Source: Acidimicrobiaceae bacterium
GTDB taxonomy: Bacteria; Actinomycetota; Acidimicrobiia; Acidimicrobiales; Bog-793
DNA length: 40,692 nucleotides
Assembly: GCA_027306925.1 (NCBI GenBank)
Contig: DAHUXW010000072.1
Location: 1 to 40,692 of the forward strand
Reading direction: 5' to 3'
The notes under the pieces were generated by a model that worked only from the letters and a program-made list of their open reading frames with translations, ran no database searches and was not told the origin of the DNA. The first letter of the stretch is position 1. The number at the start of each line of letters is the position of its first letter. Shown here one piece after another: positions 37,259 through 40,692 of the stretch. Position numbers and translations under genes: made by a program.

Positions 37259-38626
37259 ATGCGTACCTCCGCTCAGCCCCTCGAGGGCAATCAGGTCAAG
37301 CTCACCGTCGAGGTCGACGAGGAGGAGATACGCCGAGCGGAGGAAGACACGCTCCGTCGGCTCACCCGCGAGGCCCGGATCCCGGGCTTCCGGCCGGGCA
37401 AGGTGCCGCGACGCCTGCTCGAAGCTCGCCTCGGCACGAAGGTCATCCGGGAGGAGGTCCTTCGCGACGCGCTTCCGCGCCTCTACTCGGACGCCGTCGA
37501 GGAGGCCGAGCTCGACGTCATCACGTCGCCCGAGATCGACATCACGGCGGGCGAGGAGGGCGGTCCGGTCGCGTTCGACGCGGTCGTCGAGGTGCGGCCA
37601 CGCGTCACGATCGTCGGCTACGACGGGCTCGCGGTCACGCTACCGAGCCCGGTCCCGACCGCCGAGGAGGTCGACGCCCAGGTCGACCGGCTCCGCTCGC
37701 AGTTCGCCGAGCTCACCGAGGTCGACCGTCCGGCACGCGTCGGCGACCTCGTGACCCTCGACCTGCACGGCACCCGTGACGGCGCGCCGGCCGAGGGCCT
37801 CACCGCCGACGACCTCGTCTACGAGGTCGGAACCGGGGGCATCGTCGACGGGATCGACGAGCGCCTGACGGGCGCCGCCGCGGGCGACGAGCTCGAGCTC
37901 GACGCGAGCGACGCACCGGGAGGGCCGGCGCAGCTGCACGTCGCGGTCAAGCAGGTGCGGGAGAAGCTCCTTCCCGACGCCGACGACTCGTTCGCCGCCG
38001 ACGCGTCGGAGTTCGAGACGCTCGCCGAGCTGCGCGGGGACCTCACGACGCGCATCGGCGAGGTGAAGCGCCTCCAGGCACAGCTCGCGCTGCGCGAAGC
38101 GGCCGTCGAAGCGCTCGTGGAGCTCGTCGCGGACGAGCCGCCGGCGGTCCTCGTCGCGGCGGAGACCGAGCGCCTCGTGAACGACCTCGTGCACCGCCTC
38201 TCGCACCAGGGGGCGACGCTCGAGCAGTACCTCGAGAGCACGGGCCAGCTGCCCGAGAGCCTGCTCGCCGAGCTCGACGAGCAGGCGAAGAAGCAGGTCA
38301 AGGCAGATCTCGCGCTGCGCGCGCTCGTCGAGGCGGAGTCCATCGAGGTCGACGAGTCCGAGCTCGACGAGGAGATCGTCCGGATCGCCGGGCAGGAGAA
38401 GATGACGCCGGCCCGCGTGCGCACGGCGCTCGAGCAGGACGGGCGGCTCGCTGGGCTACGCTCGCAGATGGCATCAGCGAAAGCTCTGGCGTGGCTCGTC
38501 GAGCACGTCGGCATCGTGGACGAGGAGGGAAGGCCGATGGACCGATCGGAGCTGCTCCTCGACCGTGCCGGCCCGGCTGACGGCGGGGCGGAGGCGGCGG
38601 ACGCCGCCGGGGAGGCGCGAGCGTGA
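37259..38626 (+). CDS. tig: Trigger factor
   Basis: [47 protein letters not shown]; upstream of clpP/clpX. Confidence 0.95.
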   Translation: MRTSAQPLEGNQVKLTVEVDEEEIRRAEEDTLRRLTREARIPGFRPGKVPRRLLEARLGTKVIREEVLRDALPRLYSDAVEEAELDVITSPEIDITAGEEGGPVAFDAVVEVRPRVTIVGYDGLAVTLPSPVPTAEEVDAQVDRLRSQFAELTEVDRPARVGDLVTLDLHGTRDGAPAEGLTADDLVYEVGTGGIVDGIDERLTGAAAGDELELDASDAPGGPAQLHVAVKQVREKLLPDADDSFAADASEFETLAELRGDLTTRIGEVKRLQAQLALREAAVEALVELVADEPPAVLVAAETERLVNDLVHRLSHQGATLEQYLESTGQLPESLLAELDEQAKKQVKADLALRALVEAESIEVDESELDEEIVRIAGQEKMTPARVRTALEQDGRLAGLRSQMASAKALAWLVEHVGIVDEEGRPMDRSELLLDRAGPADGGAEAADAAGEARA

Positions 38627-39252
38627 CCGCGTACAGCTACCTCGTCCCCACGGTCGTCGAGTCCTCGAGCCGCGGCGAGCGCGCGTACGACCTGTACTCG
38701 CGGCTGCTCAGGGAGCGCATCATCTTCATCGGCACGCCGGTCGACGACACGGTCGCGAACCTCGTCTGCGCGCAGATGCTCTTCCTCGAGTCCGAGGACG
38801 GCGAGAAGGACATCAACATCTACATCAACTCGCCGGGCGGCGACATCACCGCGCTCTTCGCGATCTACGACACGATGAAGTACGTCCGTGCCGAGAAGTC
38901 GACCTTCTGCTTCGGCCAGGCCGCGTCGGCCGCGGCCGTGCTGCTCGCGGCGGGGACGAAGGGGAAGCGGTTCGCGCTGCCCCACGCGCGCATCATGCTG
39001 CACCAGCCCTACGGGGGCGCGGCAGGCCAGGCGACCGACATCGAGCTCCAGGCGAAGGAGATCCTTCGCATGCGCGACATGCTCAACGAGATGCTCGCCG
39101 AGGACACGGGTCAGTCGATCGAGCGGATCCAGCGGGACACCGACCGGGACTTCATCATGAGCGCCGCCGAGGCGCGCGACTACGGGGTCATCGACGAGGT
39201 CATCACCTCGCGCGAGATCCCCGACGCCATGACCGCAGTGGGCGCAGCCTGA
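38623..39252 (+). CDS. clpP: ATP-dependent Clp protease proteolytic subunit
   Basis: [92 protein letters not shown]. Confidence 0.97.
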   Translation: MTAYSYLVPTVVESSSRGERAYDLYSRLLRERIIFIGTPVDDTVANLVCAQMLFLESEDGEKDINIYINSPGGDITALFAIYDTMKYVRAEKSTFCFGQAASAAAVLLAAGTKGKRFALPHARIMLHQPYGGAAGQATDIELQAKEILRMRDMLNEMLAEDTGQSIERIQRDTDRDFIMSAAEARDYGVIDEVITSREIPDAMTAVGAA

Positions 39253-39266
39253 TCGAGGGAGGGGAC

Positions 39267-40692
<1,426 letters not shown>

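Overview
High-GC actinobacterial chromosomal window (Acidimicrobiia-like by feel; taxonomy is inference) with about 36 credible genes. It holds two tRNAs (Gly-TCC, Pro-TGG), a housekeeping tail (ROK kinase, tRNA-Pro, tig, clpP, clpX, start of folC), an ISAzo13-type insertion sequence beside a visibly lower-GC segment encoding a secreted four-domain IPT/TIG protein, a truncated IS30-like transposase, a nickel/cobalt permease divergent from a Fur-family regulator, and a GGDEF/EAL protein. The most interesting region is about 19.97-35.9 kb. It contains an Ldh-family dehydrogenase (ComC-like), SuyA/SuyB-like sulfolactate sulfo-lyase subunits, a SsuA/TauA-like solute-binding protein, a creatininase-family protein, a cupin, a D-2-hydroxyacid dehydrogenase (possible SlcC analogue), an LVIVD-type repeat protein and a Gfo/Idh/MocA oxidoreductase. 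These are followed by an FCD-type GntR regulator, an SsuB/SsuC-like ABC ATPase and permease, and a molybdenum hydroxylase (form-II-CoxL-like) operon with CoxG. A shared motif (GGTCAGA plus G/C-G/C-T, palindromic as AGGTCAGACCT at one site) sits at the promoters of the suyA-like, ABC-transporter and GntR genes, suggesting one regulon for an undescribed C3-sulfonate (or related hydroxyacid) catabolic island. Other notable points: a formate/nitrite transporter gene interrupted by a single in-frame TAG, a Nur-box-like element, a 42-nt near-perfect hairpin ending the sulfonate operon inside the 3' end of the convergent regulator gene, and a clpX frame with no stop before folC begins. All family assignments come from reading motifs; no database search was run.
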